Source of the DNA: Delphinus delphis
Taxonomy: Eukaryota > Chordata > Mammalia > Artiodactyla > Delphinidae
NCBI RefSeq assembly: GCF_949987515.2
Contig: NC_082698.1
Coordinates: 3,319,455 to 3,383,454, forward strand
Length of the DNA: 64,000 bases
Reading direction: 5' to 3'
Of this stretch, positions 21,750 through 33,343 are shown piece after piece (the stretch's first letter is position 1; every line of letters starts with the position of its first letter). The position numbers were made by a program, and so were the translations under genes. The notes beneath the pieces were generated by a model. That model had not been told where the DNA came from and did not search any database. It saw only the letters and a list, made by a program, of their open reading frames with translations.

Positions 21750-22061
21750 ACAGCTGCTGCCTGGTTCCAGCCCTACATTCCCCAACCGCTATGGCGTATC
21801 ACGCCCAAGGTGCGGGGAGCGGACAAGTGCAGCCGAGTTCTCCTGTTTGTCTGCGTCTTGCTTATGTCCTGTCCTCCTTTGGGATTGAAGAAGACTAGAA
21901 CTTTCTCTGCAGCCTGCATCAAGGACCAGAAGGGCACTTCGCTCTGTGCTTGCACCCAGTTCTGGTGTGACAAGAACTCTCCTGGTAAGAAGGGTGACGC
22001 ACCCTTGAACACAAATTTATATACATGTCTGTCTGTCTGCATATAGTTCCTTCTTTTCCTT
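21750..22061 (+). other. exon-like open stretch ending at a strong donor-like site (doubtful)
   Basis: The frame is open from 21750 to 22045 without an upstream ATG; an internal stretch reads as a hydrophobic run (VLLFVCVLLMSC) followed by a cysteine-bearing tail (AACIKDQKGTSLCACTQFWC). CCTGGTAAGA at 21982-21991 is a near-consensus splice donor. It follows the CACCC cluster. I do not recognise the peptide, and the missing ATG and lack of an acceptor weigh against a coding exon. Confidence 0.15.
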
Positions 22062-23015
22062 TTCGCAGAGCTGGCGTAAATAAGCGTATTGGCTGTTCAG
22101 GTGATTTCTGCCTGGCAGATTCGAGAGGTCAGAGGCTTCTAATAAGATTCCTGTATTTCAAAGGAATCTCGTTGGAAGGTCCGCCATTAACAGTAAATTG
22201 CATAGCTGTCACGGGGGCTTGTCTGTCAAGAGTTCCTGCGAGATTTACACCTAAATTTATAGGTGCTGCAGGGGTCCCAAGGCCTGGCCGGCGTCTGAGG
22301 TCCGCGCTCGTGTCCCGCCTGTCGTCCTACTGATCTGTGAGATGGCTCCCCTTTAGGACCGCCCGAGATTTAGCCAGACCCACAGCCTAGGGATAACCTG
22401 GAGATGGTTGTTTTGCTGCTCGGTGGGCAAGGGTGTGTAGGGTGGGAGGCCTGACTGTGGCCTAGATTAGTGGGAATTTGCCCGTTGTCAGTGGGATGAG
22501 GCCTTGACATCCTCCTGTGTGGTGTCCAGTGCCCTGTAATGCGCACACGTACGTTTGCCAAGTACCCTGCTGATCCAGTTCGTCCCGTTTGTGTGGCGAG
22601 TTATCAGGACGAATGACAGAATGATGGGACACGAGGCTACCTCCTCTCCTGGGAACTTTTATTTGTGGTAGGAGCTTCTTAAAGTACAAGTCATTAAACA
22701 GATTTAAATTTACCACAGGTCAAGCCACGCATTCCCTGGAACACTACATATAATGAAAGCCTGATATAGGGTGGCTAGGTTATAACACGGCATTCGCCTG
22801 TCTCCTGGTTTTATTGTTGGGTCAGCACGAAGGTGGGCTGAGCCATTGCTACTTAGTGGGAATTAAGAAAGACTTTTGGCATTTCTTATATTTTATGAAA
22901 CTGCTTTTGTCCTTGTCTGGGTGTATGGCAGTGACTTTGTTGAGTTTTTTCCCCCTTGTTCCTTTCCTACTGTTTCTTTACTTTAGTTTTCCTGGAGACT
23001 GAGTTTGCACTCTCA
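22062..23015. other. unique sequence, no gene seen
   Basis: Single-copy DNA. Frames of 62-102 codons are without features. Confidence 0.4.
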
Positions 23016-23019
23016 TGTT

Positions 23020-23225
23020 TTCCATGCTTATTATGTACCCCACACTGCCCTGAGCACTTGACATGAATTATGTGATTTAGTTTTCATAAAAACACCAAGG
23101 GGGAATTATTTTTGTCCCCATCTGGTAGCTGATGAACCTGAAGCCCAGACACGTTAAGACACTTCCCCAGAGTTACACAGCCAGTAAACGGCAGAGCCAG
23201 GACCCCAACAGACAGAAGCATCCTT
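23020..23225 (-). mobile_element. MIR SINE, well preserved
   Basis: 'CTTATTATGTACCCCACACT', 'CCTGAGCACTTGACATG', 'GATGAACCTGAAGCCCAG', 'CCAGAGTTACACAGCCAGTA' and 'GGCAGAGCCAGGACCCCAA' are MIR in antisense order over about 200 bases. Confidence 0.85.
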
Positions 23226-23417
23226 CACGCTTAGCTCCTGTGGTCTTAAATGTTGTCAGAATGACTGTTTATATCACAACTATGTGTTGAGGTTTTAATA
23301 AGACACAGGCAAATCACAGAAGCCTTCCTTTGGAAGTTCTGTTTAAGTTTGGATATATAAGTCCTTATGTTTTCTAATTGTGCAGCGAGCACTTTATCAT
23401 CAAGACCCTCTCTTGAG

Positions 23418-23470
23418 TCCATAAACATTTATTGAGCATCTACTATGGAGCCTTCATTAGCTGCCAAAAT
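23418..23470 (+). mobile_element. L2 3'-type fragment
   Basis: 'AAACATTTATTGAGCATCTA' followed by 'CTATGGAGCC' is the common LINE2 phrase ('ATTTATTGAGCACCTACTATG'). The purine-rich stretch that follows (23690-24260) may be more of the same element but cannot be aligned by eye. Confidence 0.5.
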
Positions 23471-24740
23471 GCAGATGATCTAACCCCAGTGGAAAAAGGA
23501 TGGAGAGACCACCAGTGGAAGATAAGAATGTTTACATCCGTGGAGGGATTTCTTGGAGGTTTTCAGGGGAGGGCAATAATCTAATTCCTCCGGTGGGGCT
23601 TGGGAAAGCCAAATCCGGCTGACACTTTATGAATAAGGAAAAAGTCTTTCTCTCACCAGCTGGTTTTTAGTTAGCCGATGCCAACAATACAGGTGGCACT
23701 AAGAGCCAAAGGCAGGGGCAAGGTCGTGTAGGGAGAGAGAAAAAGGTGAGAGCGGAATGGGTCTTGAGAAACTCGGATATTTAAGGGAGAAAGAGGAGAG
23801 ACCGAGTTGGGTGAGAGGAAGCCAGAGAGGTAGGAAGAAAATTGGAAAGGATGGAGTCACAGAAACCGAGGGAAGGAAGTGCCGTAAGGGGAGGAGAGCT
23901 TAGTAGTGCTGGATGCAGCAGGGGACCGCGGAGGAGGAGGCTTTGCAGAGCCCATGTGATGTAGAAGCGGGAGGTCATCAGACTTTGCTCGGAGAGGTGG
24001 TGGAGGAACATGGGAGAATCAGTCTTGGGGGCGTAGGAGGTTGGGAAGTGTAGACAGCACAGGAGGGTGACTTGGAGAGGAGTTTGCTTTAGGGTGAAGG
24101 GCAAGAGAGGGAGGCATCTGGGAGGGGTGTGGGGCCCAGGGGAGTTTTTTTGTTGGGGGTTTTTTCAGACTCACTGAAGGAAGAATCTAGTAGAGATGTT
24201 AAAGACACAGGAGGGAGAAGGAATGAAGGTCAGTACAGGGGCTTTTAAAGGCAGGAAGGATCGAGCATCCTGATGGAGGAGTCAAGTTAGAAAATTTCAT
24301 TTTAATATTTTGAAAACTTGTCCCTTACCCAGCATTTGGCCCATCACTAAAATATTTAGCAATTATGAAAGAGGCTTTCTCTTTCTGCATAAATCACTGA
24401 TCACAAAGCATTACGTGCCTGTGTAAGCAAATATTCTGCCCTGGTAAGGCGTTGTAGGTGTGTCTCATCAAACTCTCCTGAAAGCTACATCTGCTTCAAT
24501 GACTGTTTCTCAGCATCTTCACTTGCGTCCCTGGTGAGCATCTGTAAAGACTCCAAAGCGTGGTCTCCAGCAGCAGCCCGCCTCCCTCTCTGGGCACTTG
24601 CTACATTGCGTGGCGGTTCTGTTTTCACGTTGGCCAGCTTTTCCGGGAAAGTGTCAGATCATAAATCTTTTTGTCTCTGCAGACGCTACAGTCTCAGTTA
24701 CAATCACTCAATCCCACCCGCGCAGCTCAGGAACAACCAT
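23471..24740. other. unique or deeply decayed purine-rich sequence
   Basis: 23690-24270 is unusually rich in A and G on the plus strand (GAGAGAG, GGAAGG, GGAGGAGGAGG). This gives a pyrimidine-rich, serine/proline/leucine-coding minus frame (23781-24104) that is a composition artefact. There is no gene evidence. Confidence 0.45.
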
Positions 24741-24744
24741 AGAC

Positions 24745-24945
24745 CATAAGTAAACGCCCGTGTGCATGGCTGTGTCCCAGTAAAACTTCATTATGGACAC
24801 AGAAATTGGAATTTCGTGTAATTTTCACATCACAACATATTATTTTTGTTTGGAATTTTTCAACCATTAAAAAATGTAAAACCTACATAGAAAACAGGCG
24901 GTAGGCTGGCTTTGGCCTGCGGGCATAGTTTGCCAGGCTGCTCTA
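24745..24945 (-). mobile_element. hAT-type DNA transposon relic
   Basis: 'GGCTGTGTCCCAGTAAAACT', 'ATTATGGACACAGAAATTGG', 'TTTTTCAACCATTAAAAAAT', 'GGCTTTGGCCTGCGGGCATA' and 'GTTTGCCAGGCTGCTCTAGG' match the old mammalian element whose end reads 'GTTTGCCGACCCCTG'. It is the same family as the split copy at 8810-9300, in the opposite direction. Confidence 0.6.
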
Positions 24946-25332
24946 GGCGGTTTCTCCTGGGAGAGGGTCTGTGACCTGTTGTCACTGTGTCCCTCCTTCT
25001 AGCCCAGTGATGAGTAAAAGAATGAGTGATAGACCTGTTTAAGCTTTTATATTTTCATTTATAGGATGTCCCCAGTGGTAAAAGTCCTTTAGGATGTAAC
25101 TGAAATTCTCTTCTGGTCTTCTTAGGGGACACGACGTGTGCCCACAACTGATGACGTAACTGTCCTCTGAGAACCAGAGCATCCTTTCCGATATTAATTG
25201 GGATCCAAGTAATTAAGTTCAAATATTGTCCTCAGTAGGAGGCGATACTCCTTTCCTTCTCAAATTCCCCCATAAATATCAGTACAGAGTAAAATTGAGT
25301 CTTTCAGCCTGGTTCTTACTAAGGATTAAAGA
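24946..25332. other. unique sequence, no gene seen
   Basis: Mixed composition, nothing recognised. Confidence 0.4.
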
Positions 25333-25343
25333 AAAACACCCCA

Positions 25344-25535
25344 GCCGCATAGCACAGGGAGATCACCTCGGTGCTCTGTGACCACCTAGAAGGGTGGGAT
25401 AGGGAGGGTGGGAGGGAGACGCAAGAGGGAGGGGATATATGCATACGTATAGCTGATTCACTTTGTTATACAGCAGAAACTAACACACCATTGTAAAGCA
25501 ATTATACTCCAATAAAGATGTTAAACAAACAAAAC
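25344..25535 (+). mobile_element. young L1 3' end, sense, with TSD
   Basis: 'ACAGGGAGATCACCTCGGTG', 'GGGTGGGAGGGAGACGCAAG', 'ATAGCTGATTCACTTTGTTA' and 'ACTCCAATAAAGATGTTAAA' give the 3' terminus and polyadenylation signal of the cetartiodactyl L1, 5'-truncated to about 190 bases. The 11-bp duplication AAAACACCCCA lies at 25333-25343 and 25536-25546. Confidence 0.9.
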
Positions 25536-25546
25536 AAAACACCCCA

Positions 25547-27900
25547 CCCTGCTTGAATATGCAGAACTTGCTGCCTTTTGTAAGCATGTTGGGATCCTCT
25601 CCTGAACGGGGCAGTGTGGCCTCTGTGTAGCTTCTGTGCGGGGTGTGAGCTCAGGGGCCCAGAGTGACCCTGCTCTGCGCTGTCAGCTTGTCATGCCGGG
25701 GAAGGTGGCCCCGCGTGGCCCTGTATTTCCCATCAGGGAAGAACCCGCCTTGAAGATCTTCATTCCTCTCACCTGGGAAGGGAGAGAAGCATGACATTTC
25801 CCTGCCTCTTTCTCAACTAGGGTTAAATTAGAAAATTCCGGACAAACAATGAATTATTATTATTTTCTTAGTAGACTAAAAACTTATAAGTATACTAAAT
25901 ACTGTTTTTATATGAACAGATGTTTCATTGCTTATCCGAAGTCTAACTGGGCACCCAGGGCTTTTATCAGCTGAATCTGGCCGTGCTCTGCGGGGGTCAG
26001 TCACTCAGGGGTAGGAACAGGCCTGCAAAAAACCACACCACCTCTGCCGGTTCTGTGTAATTCATAAAACTTTTATTAGTTCCTACTCTTCGCTGTTTCT
26101 CAGTTTTTCTACCTCCCTGGCTCCTACAGGCAGATTCTGTGGAGATGCTAGAAGGGGAAAAGCCAACAGGCCCCATGCCTCGGCTGCCTGTGAGATGCAG
26201 TGTTGGCCTCTGTGGGGCCCCAGGGCGGGTACTTTATCCTCACTTGGGATTTGGGGAATGAGAAACCGAGCCTCTGGAGGGTTCGCCGCTCTCCAAGGCC
26301 TCCTGGGTAGAAAGCGGAGGAGCTGCGGTGTAGAAGCAGGAGGCCGCTCTGTGCGGCCCCTGAGCTGGAGGGGTCCTGTGGGGAAGGACTCGGATGCCAC
26401 AAGCCCCGGAGGGCTGCTGGGGTGGGGGTGGGGAGATCTGGAAGGGCAGAGGGCCAGCAGTCTCCCAGGGAGTGAAAAGAGCCTGGCCAGGAAGGGCTCA
26501 GAGAAAGCAGCACGCTGCACCCCGAAACCAGAGCTCTTGAGGTGCACTCCTTCCCGCGCTGATACCCGGAACCGCGCTTCACTCTGCCTGAAAGCCACTG
26601 TGGCCAGTGACAGCTAAAGACACGAGCTAAATTCTTCTGTATTTCAGAAAGCTTGGGAGGTCACACCTGGGGGCCCACGCAGCAGAGGCAACAGGGAGGC
26701 AGGATGGGTTTGGTAAATATATCTCCCTCCTGGCTCACGGGATTCCCCCCGGACGGTTTTGGACACAGCTCATTATTGATATAGTGGAAGCATCTTCAGC
26801 CATATCAGGTGGGGTGATGCGTCTGCTCCCACAGCCTCCATGATTGATACCCGGTCCTGCTGCCAACGCAAACGTGTGCTGTGCCCATTCATCTTGGCCG
26901 AGATATGGATGTATATCGACGTACCCATTAAAGGCCCCAGGCTTCGGAGACATAGATCCGATTAGATAAGGCCCTCAATTTCCTCTTTTAAAGTATGCAG
27001 AGAAAAAGGAGTTCAAAATACCAAGTGCTGATGAGAAGTAAAGGTCTAGGAGGAATTGACAAACATCTTGGAATTCAGAATTAATGCTTTAAACTTTAGG
27101 CTTCCTTGGCAATCAATACATTCACAAAACTCCCATTAATGTTCACAGGGGTTAAAATGTGCATGTCACCCAAAGACCATCTATTTTCGAGGCGTCAGTG
27201 CCGGGTGTGACGCGGGCTGTCTTCTCTGGAAGACGGGCAAGATGCAGAGAAGAGCCGCCTGCGTGGAATTTTGTACCATTAAGGTGGAAGCGATCTAATT
27301 GCAGATTTCTTCACACTGACTACATTTTGATCCCAGGCAGACCTCCCCTAAGTCTGTCTAATTCTCCAGCTGGCAGCAATCCAGAGCAGACCTCAGTTCT
27401 GGAACTTTCTACACTCTTCCTGACCCCTGACAAGTCCAGGTGGCTTCCCCCCCCCCACCTCTGTCTGAGTCCATCATCCTTAATATGAAGTCCTTCGAAA
27501 GGAGGGGGCCAGGGACCAAGAGTCACCCTCTGCCAGCCCTGGACCACTGACACACAGCCTGTAATTTATCATAAAAGGTTACCAGGTTTCGCTGTCCCAC
27601 TGTAGGATTAATCAGATCATTCTGGCAGGTTGGATTTCACTACCTATAAATACTCACTACATTTGGACTGCCTTATAAACAGTAGCATTTCCTTCCGTGT
27701 TTTAGAGAAAAATTTGTATGATCTTGCCTACTTGCCAGTCCTGGTTACGGCGTAAAGTTAGTTGACGTCTTATCAGAACTATGGGTCATATTCTCAGTGG
27801 TAGGATGTGTCTTAGTGGTTACTAGACACCTGTGCAAATTCATAGACCTGGGAGCCTGCAGATGCTCCCAGCTGCACACAAATATTCCCTACAGAGGGGC
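25547..27900. other. unique sequence, no gene seen
   Basis: 26080-26620 is GC-rich and carries overlapping frames on both strands (171 and 144 codons minus, 140 codons plus) without domains. 26730-27000 has GATA-like and homeobox-like words and looks like conserved non-coding DNA. A 12-C run lies at 27446-27457. Confidence 0.45.
26411..26434 (+). other. G-quadruplex motif
   Basis: Four G-runs (GGG, GGGG, GGGGG, GGGG) with loops of 5, 1 and 1 base satisfy the usual G4 rule. Formation in vivo is unknown. Confidence 0.6.
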
Positions 27901-29252
27901 TACAGTTCTCTTTATGAGAATAACTTTTTAAAAAATTAGGAAACATTTTGAGCATTCTGAGAATATAGAGAATAATAGACATATACCTGTACACCCACCA
28001 TCTTTATAATATCATAGATGAAATGGAGGAACCCTGTGTGCCCCTCTGTGATCCCAACCCCTCCCTCCATCCCAGAGGTAGCCCCCAATAGGAATTTATT
28101 CTTTATCATTTTTATGAATATTTCTATACTTTTCCAACATATTTATGTATCAGTAAATGTTGTCTATGGTAGTTTGAAGATATAAATATATAAATGGTAT
28201 CATATTGCATTTAACCCTAGTTTTTTTACTCAACATTATATTTTTGAGATTATATATATAATTCTAGGTCATTTATTTTATCCACCCTATGTTCTCTCAT
28301 TGTAGGAATTAACACAATTTATTCATTCTCCTATTAATGGACATTTAGCTTATTTCCCATTTTTCCTTATAACCGGTAATGTGGTTGTAGACATGCTTGC
28401 ACTTGTCTCATTCACACTCTTGTACCTGTGAGTAAGAGATTGTACCAAGAAACCACATTGCTAAGTCATAGGGCACCACTGTTTCCAACTTTGTTAGATA
28501 TTCCTAAATCACTTTCCCAAATGATGTACCATTGTGCATTACTACTAGCAAGTACGAAAATCCCTCTTCTTTTTTTTTTTTCCTTCATACTTGACCTACA
28601 GTTGTAATGGCCAAATTTGAAAATGTTTGCCAGTCTGATGGATATAGACGTGTAGCTCACCCCTTTGGTTTGTACTTCCCTGATTACTCAGGAGGCAGTG
28701 TCTCATCTGCATTTACGGGACGTTTAGTTTCCTTCTGCAAACTGCCTTTTCCTATTACTTGGCCATTTTTATGTTGGAATGTCTGTTTTTTCTCTTATTG
28801 ATTAGAAATACTTCAAAACTACTTCAAAATATGCATATTTGCATGTAATAATTTATTTATGATGCACATTGTAGATATTTTCTTCTGGTCTATGGCTTGT
28901 TTTTCTGCTGTTTTTTGTTTTACAGTGTATTTTGATGAGCAGATATTTTATTATCAATATTGTCAAAATTATTCTTTTAATTTATACCTTATGCTTTTTA
29001 TATTTGTTTAAGAAACCTTTCTTTGTCATAAGAGCCTAAAGATAGTCTACTGAATGTTAGTATAAAAATGTAAAGTATGATTTTCACAGTTTGGGCTTGA
29101 ATCCATCTGTGATGCAGTTGAGTGTGGAGAGTAAGGTAGGGTCTCATTTTACATTTTTCTTATGGATAACCAGTTGTCACAGCCTCATTGATTGAATAGT
29201 CCATCATTTCACTATTAAAACATTTTTATTGTAAAATTTACCATACAAGTGG

Positions 29253-29253
<1 letters not shown>

Positions 29254-29289
<36 letters not shown>
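29254..29289. repeat. (CA)18 microsatellite
   Basis: Thirty-six bases of uninterrupted AC repeats inside the old L1. Its length and purity make it likely to vary between individuals. Confidence 0.95.
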
Positions 29290-29293
<4 letters not shown>

Positions 29294-30047
29294 AAGGATT
29301 ATAGTAAGATAATAAAGCAAAATAATAAACCATCAGCTGTGTTATGACACAGAACATTAACAATATCTTAGAACATTTCTACAGGACATTCCCTGATCTT
29401 ATCCCCTTCCCTCCTCCCTCCCAATTTTTATGATAATTGGTCCCTTGGTTTTCTTTACTGTTTTCCACATGTATATATATCCTTACACAATATATTCTTT
29501 AGCTTTGCCTTTCTTTAAATTTCATAAGAATGGAAATATTCTATGTGTATTACTTTTTTACTTTCATTATGTTCCATTGGTCCTTTATTTTCCCTAGAGA
29601 AAGAATTTGTTGTCTTATCTGATATAATTTTATAATAGCTTTGACATCTGGGAGGGCCCATCTCCTCCCACTGTTAATTTTCTTCAACATTCTCTTCACT
29701 ACTCTTGACCCTTTGCTCTTTCATTTGAATTTTAAGGTAAGCTTGTAAAGTTCTATAAAAAATCCTGTTGGTATTGTGATTACATTGACCTCATTGATTA
29801 CTTTGGACAGATTTGACATATTTATGACATAAAATGTTCCAATTCATGTCCATAATATGTCTTCTCATTTATTCTGGTCTTGTTTTACATCTTTTTATAA
29901 TATGTAGTTCTGTTCTCATATATCTTTTTAAGGTTTATTTCTAAACACCTTTCATATTGTTACTGTGAATGGGAACTTTAACATTTATATTGTGTAGTAG
30001 GATGTTTGGTGATGGACATGATGTTGGTTTTTATTTGTTCGTTTTTG

Positions 30048-30528
30048 TATGATTATGTGTTGCTGCTGTAAAAAAAAGTATCACAAATGTAGAATATTAC
30101 AGCAGCATACATTTATAATTGTATATCTTTGTAGGTCAGAAGTCTGGCAGATCTCACTGGGATAAAATGAAGATGTCAGTAGGATTGTATTCCTTTCTGG
30201 AGGCTTGAGGGAGAATCTGTTTCCTTGCCTTTTTCCACTCTCTGGAGGATATAATATCCTCATATTACTGGGTTCATGGTCTTCTTCTTCCATCTTCAGA
30301 TGGAAGCAATATTACATCTCTCTGACCTTCCTTCCACTGTCACATCTCCACTTTTACAATGGAATTAGATTGGGCCCACCTTGGATAATCCAGGATAATC
30401 TCTCATCTCCAGATCCTTAATCCTAATCATGTCTGCAATGTCCATTTTCCCATGTAAGGTAGCATATTCACAGGTTTTGGGAATTAGAACATGCACATCT
30501 TTGGAGACCATTATTGTGCCTACTATAA
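30048..30528 (-). mobile_element. MaLR (MLT1-type) solo LTR, antisense
   Basis: 'GTAGGTCAGAAGTCTGGCAG', 'TCTGGAGGCTTGAGGGAGAA', 'GATTGGGCCCACCTTGGATA', 'CCCATGTAAGGTAGCATATT' and 'CACAGGTTTTGGGAATTAG' follow the antisense of ERVL-MaLR MLT1 LTRs. It sits within the old L1, so it inserted later. There is no internal retroviral sequence. Confidence 0.75.
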
Positions 30529-31310
30529 TTTGATATCTGATAACCATGCTGAACTATCACTATTTCTAATATTTATATATAGATTGTCTTGAATTTATAA
30601 ATAGACTATTATATCATCTCTTCTTTTGCTATTTCTAAAACAATGATTTATTTTTCTTGTTGCATTGGATAGAATCTCTAGAACAATGTTACATGTAAGT
30701 AGTGATAGCAGACATCCTTGTCTTGTCCTCAGTTTTAAGGAGAACTTCTAAAGTCTCATGTGATGTTTGTGTGATGTATGTGGTAAATATTGAGTAAGTG
30801 TCCTTTGTCAGGTTAAGGGAGTTCCTTATTATTTGTAGTTCATAGTTTACAAATATTGTAATTGTGGATTTGTTAATTTATCCTTATGATATTGCCAGTT
30901 TGGGCTTGTTATGTTTTGGAGCTATGTTGTGGAAGGGTACATTTTATAATTGTTGATAACTTCTTGATGAATTTTTTCCCCTATGATACAGTGTCACTTT
31001 TTATGGCAATTAATACTTTTATGGCTTAAATTGCATTTCATTTTATATTAATATACCAACCCCCCTTTACTTTTGGATAATATGTGTGTATTAGATCTTT
31101 TTCTTTATTTTCAGTTTATCTGTGTGGATTTGTCTTATGTGTGTTCCTTATAAGTGGTGTATACCTAGATTTCTTAAAAATCCAATCAGATAACATCTTT
31201 TAATAGGTAAATTTAATCCATTAATATTTGTTGTGATTAATTAACAGAAATGTTTGGTCTTATGTTTACCATCTTATTTTATTTTTTATTAGTATAAATT
31301 TCTTTCTTTA

Positions 31311-31457
31311 CCCTTCCTTCCTTCCTCTCTCCCTCCCTCCCACCCTCCCTCCTCCTTCCCTCCCTCTCTCCCTCCCTCCTTCCCTCTTTCCCTGCTTCCT
31401 TCCTTTCTTTTCTTTTCTTTTTGTTCCTTTCCCTTCCCTTTCTCTCTTTCTTTCTTT
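31311..31457 (+). repeat. polypyrimidine tract, 147 nt
   Basis: Only three purines in 147 bases (A at 31342, G at 31394 and 31433), made of CCCTT/CTTT-type units. Such tracts can form triplex (H-DNA) structures. Confidence 0.9.
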
Positions 31458-32069
31458 GTCATTACTTTGAAAATTGATTAAAAGTTTTATGAGAAATTTT
31501 TACCCTTCTGCCAAGCTATAGATTGTATTTCCATTCTTTTGGGGATTATCCTTAAAATTTTAAGATATTTAACTAAAATTTTTGTAACAAAAGCTACAAT
31601 TGTTCAGTATTTCTATTTTCTTTCTTCTGACCACAATAAGACCTTAGCATATGTGTACTGTTGTTTGACTCTTACCACTATTGTTTAATGCAAGAAGTTA
31701 TGCTAAAAATTAACAGTTAAATTTACCCGTACTTTCTCAGTTGCATTGCTCATTTTTGCTTCTCATTTCCCATAAGTTTCTTTTGCATTTACTTTTTCTC
31801 CTCCTGAATGCATGCTGTCATCGTTTTTTTAACTGAGATCTGTAGGGTGTAAATTCATGAATTCTTTGTATAGGTAAAAATGTCTTTATTTTGCTTTTAC
31901 TTTTTTTATGGTTGCAATTTTTTATTGTGATAAAGTATTCATAACAAAATGTATCATTTTAAGCATTTTTAAGTGTACAGTTCCATGGCATATTTATATT
32001 CACTTTGTTGTCCAACCATTACCATCATCCATCTCCAGAATTTTTCATCTTCCCAAACTCTTTACCCAT

Positions 32070-32088
32070 TAATAATAATAATAATAAT
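32070..32088. repeat. (AAT)n short tandem repeat
   Basis: Six AAT units inside the L1MB-like element. Confidence 0.85.
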
Positions 32089-32275
32089 TTCCTTTCTCTC
32101 CTTCCCTCTTTGCCCTGGCAATCACCATTCTACTTTCTGTCTCCATGAATTTGGCTATTCTAGGGACCTCATATAAGTGGAAGCACAGAATATTTGTCCT
32201 TCTGTGTCTGGCTTATTTCACTTAGCGTAATGTCTTCAAGGTTCATCCATGTAGCATGTATCAGAATTTCACTAC

Positions 32276-32802
32276 TTTTTTTTTCTTCCTGAATTTTTAA
32301 TTTATTTTTTATACAGCAGGTTCTTATTGGTTATCTATTTTATACATATTAGTGTATATATGTCAATCCAAATCTCCCAATTCATCCCACCACCCCGCCC
32401 CCCACTTCCCCCCTTGGTGTCCATACATTTATTCTCTACATCTGTGTCTCTATTTCTGCCTTGCAAATTGGTTCATTGTACCATTTTTCTAGATTCCACA
32501 TGTATGTGTTAATATACAATATTTGTTTTTCTCTTTCTGACTTACTTCACTCTGTATGACAGGCTCTAGGCAACCTAAATGCCCATCAACAAATGAATGG
32601 ATAAAGAAGATGTGGTACATATATACAATGGAATATTACTCAGCCATAAAAAGGAACGAAATTGGGTCATTTGTAGAGATGTAGATGGACCTAGAGACTG
32701 TCATATAGAGTGAAGTAAGTCAGAAAGAGAAAAAAAAATATCATCTATTAACGCATATATGTGGAATCTAGAAAAACAGTACAGATGAACCGGTTTGCAA
32801 GG
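32276..32802 (-). mobile_element. young L1 with inverted 5' part, nested, with TSD
   Basis: A poly(T) start at 32276 and antisense young-L1 3'UTR run to about 32570. From 32571 the sequence turns to the sense direction ('AACCTAAATGCCCATCAACA', 'GGAATATTACTCAGCCATAA'). Duplications CAGAATTTCACTAC (32262-32275) and CAGAATTTCAGTAC (32803-32816) flank the whole. The two halves overlap by about 114 bases of L1, giving inverted arms at 32456-32569 and 32690-32803. This is the product expected of twin priming. Confidence 0.9.
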
Positions 32803-33343
32803 CAGAATTTCAGTACCTCTTAAGGCTGAATATTCCATTGCATGTATATATCAATACCAAATTTTGTTTATCCATTCATACATCAATTGACATTTGTTTT
32901 GCTTCTGCCTTTTGGCTGTTGCTAATAATGCTGCTATAAACATGGGTGTGCAAATATCTAAGTCCTTGCTTTCAGTTCTTTTGGGTGTATACCCTGGAGT
33001 GCAACTGCTGGGTCATATGGTAATTCCCTGTTTAATTTTTTGAGGAGCTGCCATATGGTTTTCCCCAGTGGCTGCATTAGTTTAGATTTACACCATCAAT
33101 GCGTAAATGTTCTAGTCTCTCCACATCCTTGTCAACACTTGTTATTTCTGTTATTTTTTTCCTAATTAACAGCCATCCTGATGAGGGTAAAGTAGTATCT
33201 CATTGTGGTTTTGATTTACATTTCCTTAGTGATTAATGATGCTCACTGTCTTTTCATGTGCTATTGGCCATTTGTATATCTTCTTTGGAGAAATTGCAAG
33301 TATTTTGCCCATTTTTTAATGACTAGTTTGTTTCTGTTGTTCG

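Larger units (their letters stand above)
27905..31900 (-). mobile_element. very old L1M element, antisense (3' part and ORF2 remnants)
   Basis: Read along the plus strand, the order is antisense L1 throughout: 3'UTR-like phrases at 28000-28820, the 'AATCCATCTGTGATGCAG' region near 29100, the ORF2 3' half near 29770-29960 ('TTCCAATTCATGTCCATAAT'), and more ORF2 at 30560-31260 ('AAATTTAATCCATTAATAT'). Stops are dense in all frames, so nothing is coding. It is interrupted by a CA repeat, a MaLR LTR and a pyrimidine tract, and continues at about 33344 beyond a younger L1. Confidence 0.7.
31901..33343 (-). mobile_element. L1MB-like element, antisense, split by a younger L1
   Basis: 'TATTGTGATAAAGTATTCAT', 'TAAGTGTACAGTTCCATGGC', 'ATTCTACTTTCTGTCTCCAT', 'GGCTTATTTCACTTAGCGTA', then beyond the inserted L1 'AGGCTGAATATTCCATTGCA', 'GCTGGGTCATATGGTAATTC' and 'GTTTTGATTTACATTTCC' are continuous antisense L1MB order. 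A weak duplication (TTGCTTTTAC at 31891-31900, TTGCTCTCAC at 33344-33353) supports insertion into the older L1. Confidence 0.8.

Noticed and set aside
21810..22046. Secreted cysteine-rich peptide gene
   Set aside because: The apparent start at 21810 is GTG, no ATG precedes the hydrophobic run in this frame, and there is no known homologue. Kept only as a doubtful exon-like stretch.
23781..24104. 107-codon minus frame rich in Leu, Ser and Pro
   Set aside because: It arises from a purine-rich plus strand; composition artefact.
26083..26617. 171/144-codon minus and 140-codon plus frames
   Set aside because: Mirror frames in GC-rich DNA. Neither shows conserved-domain character.
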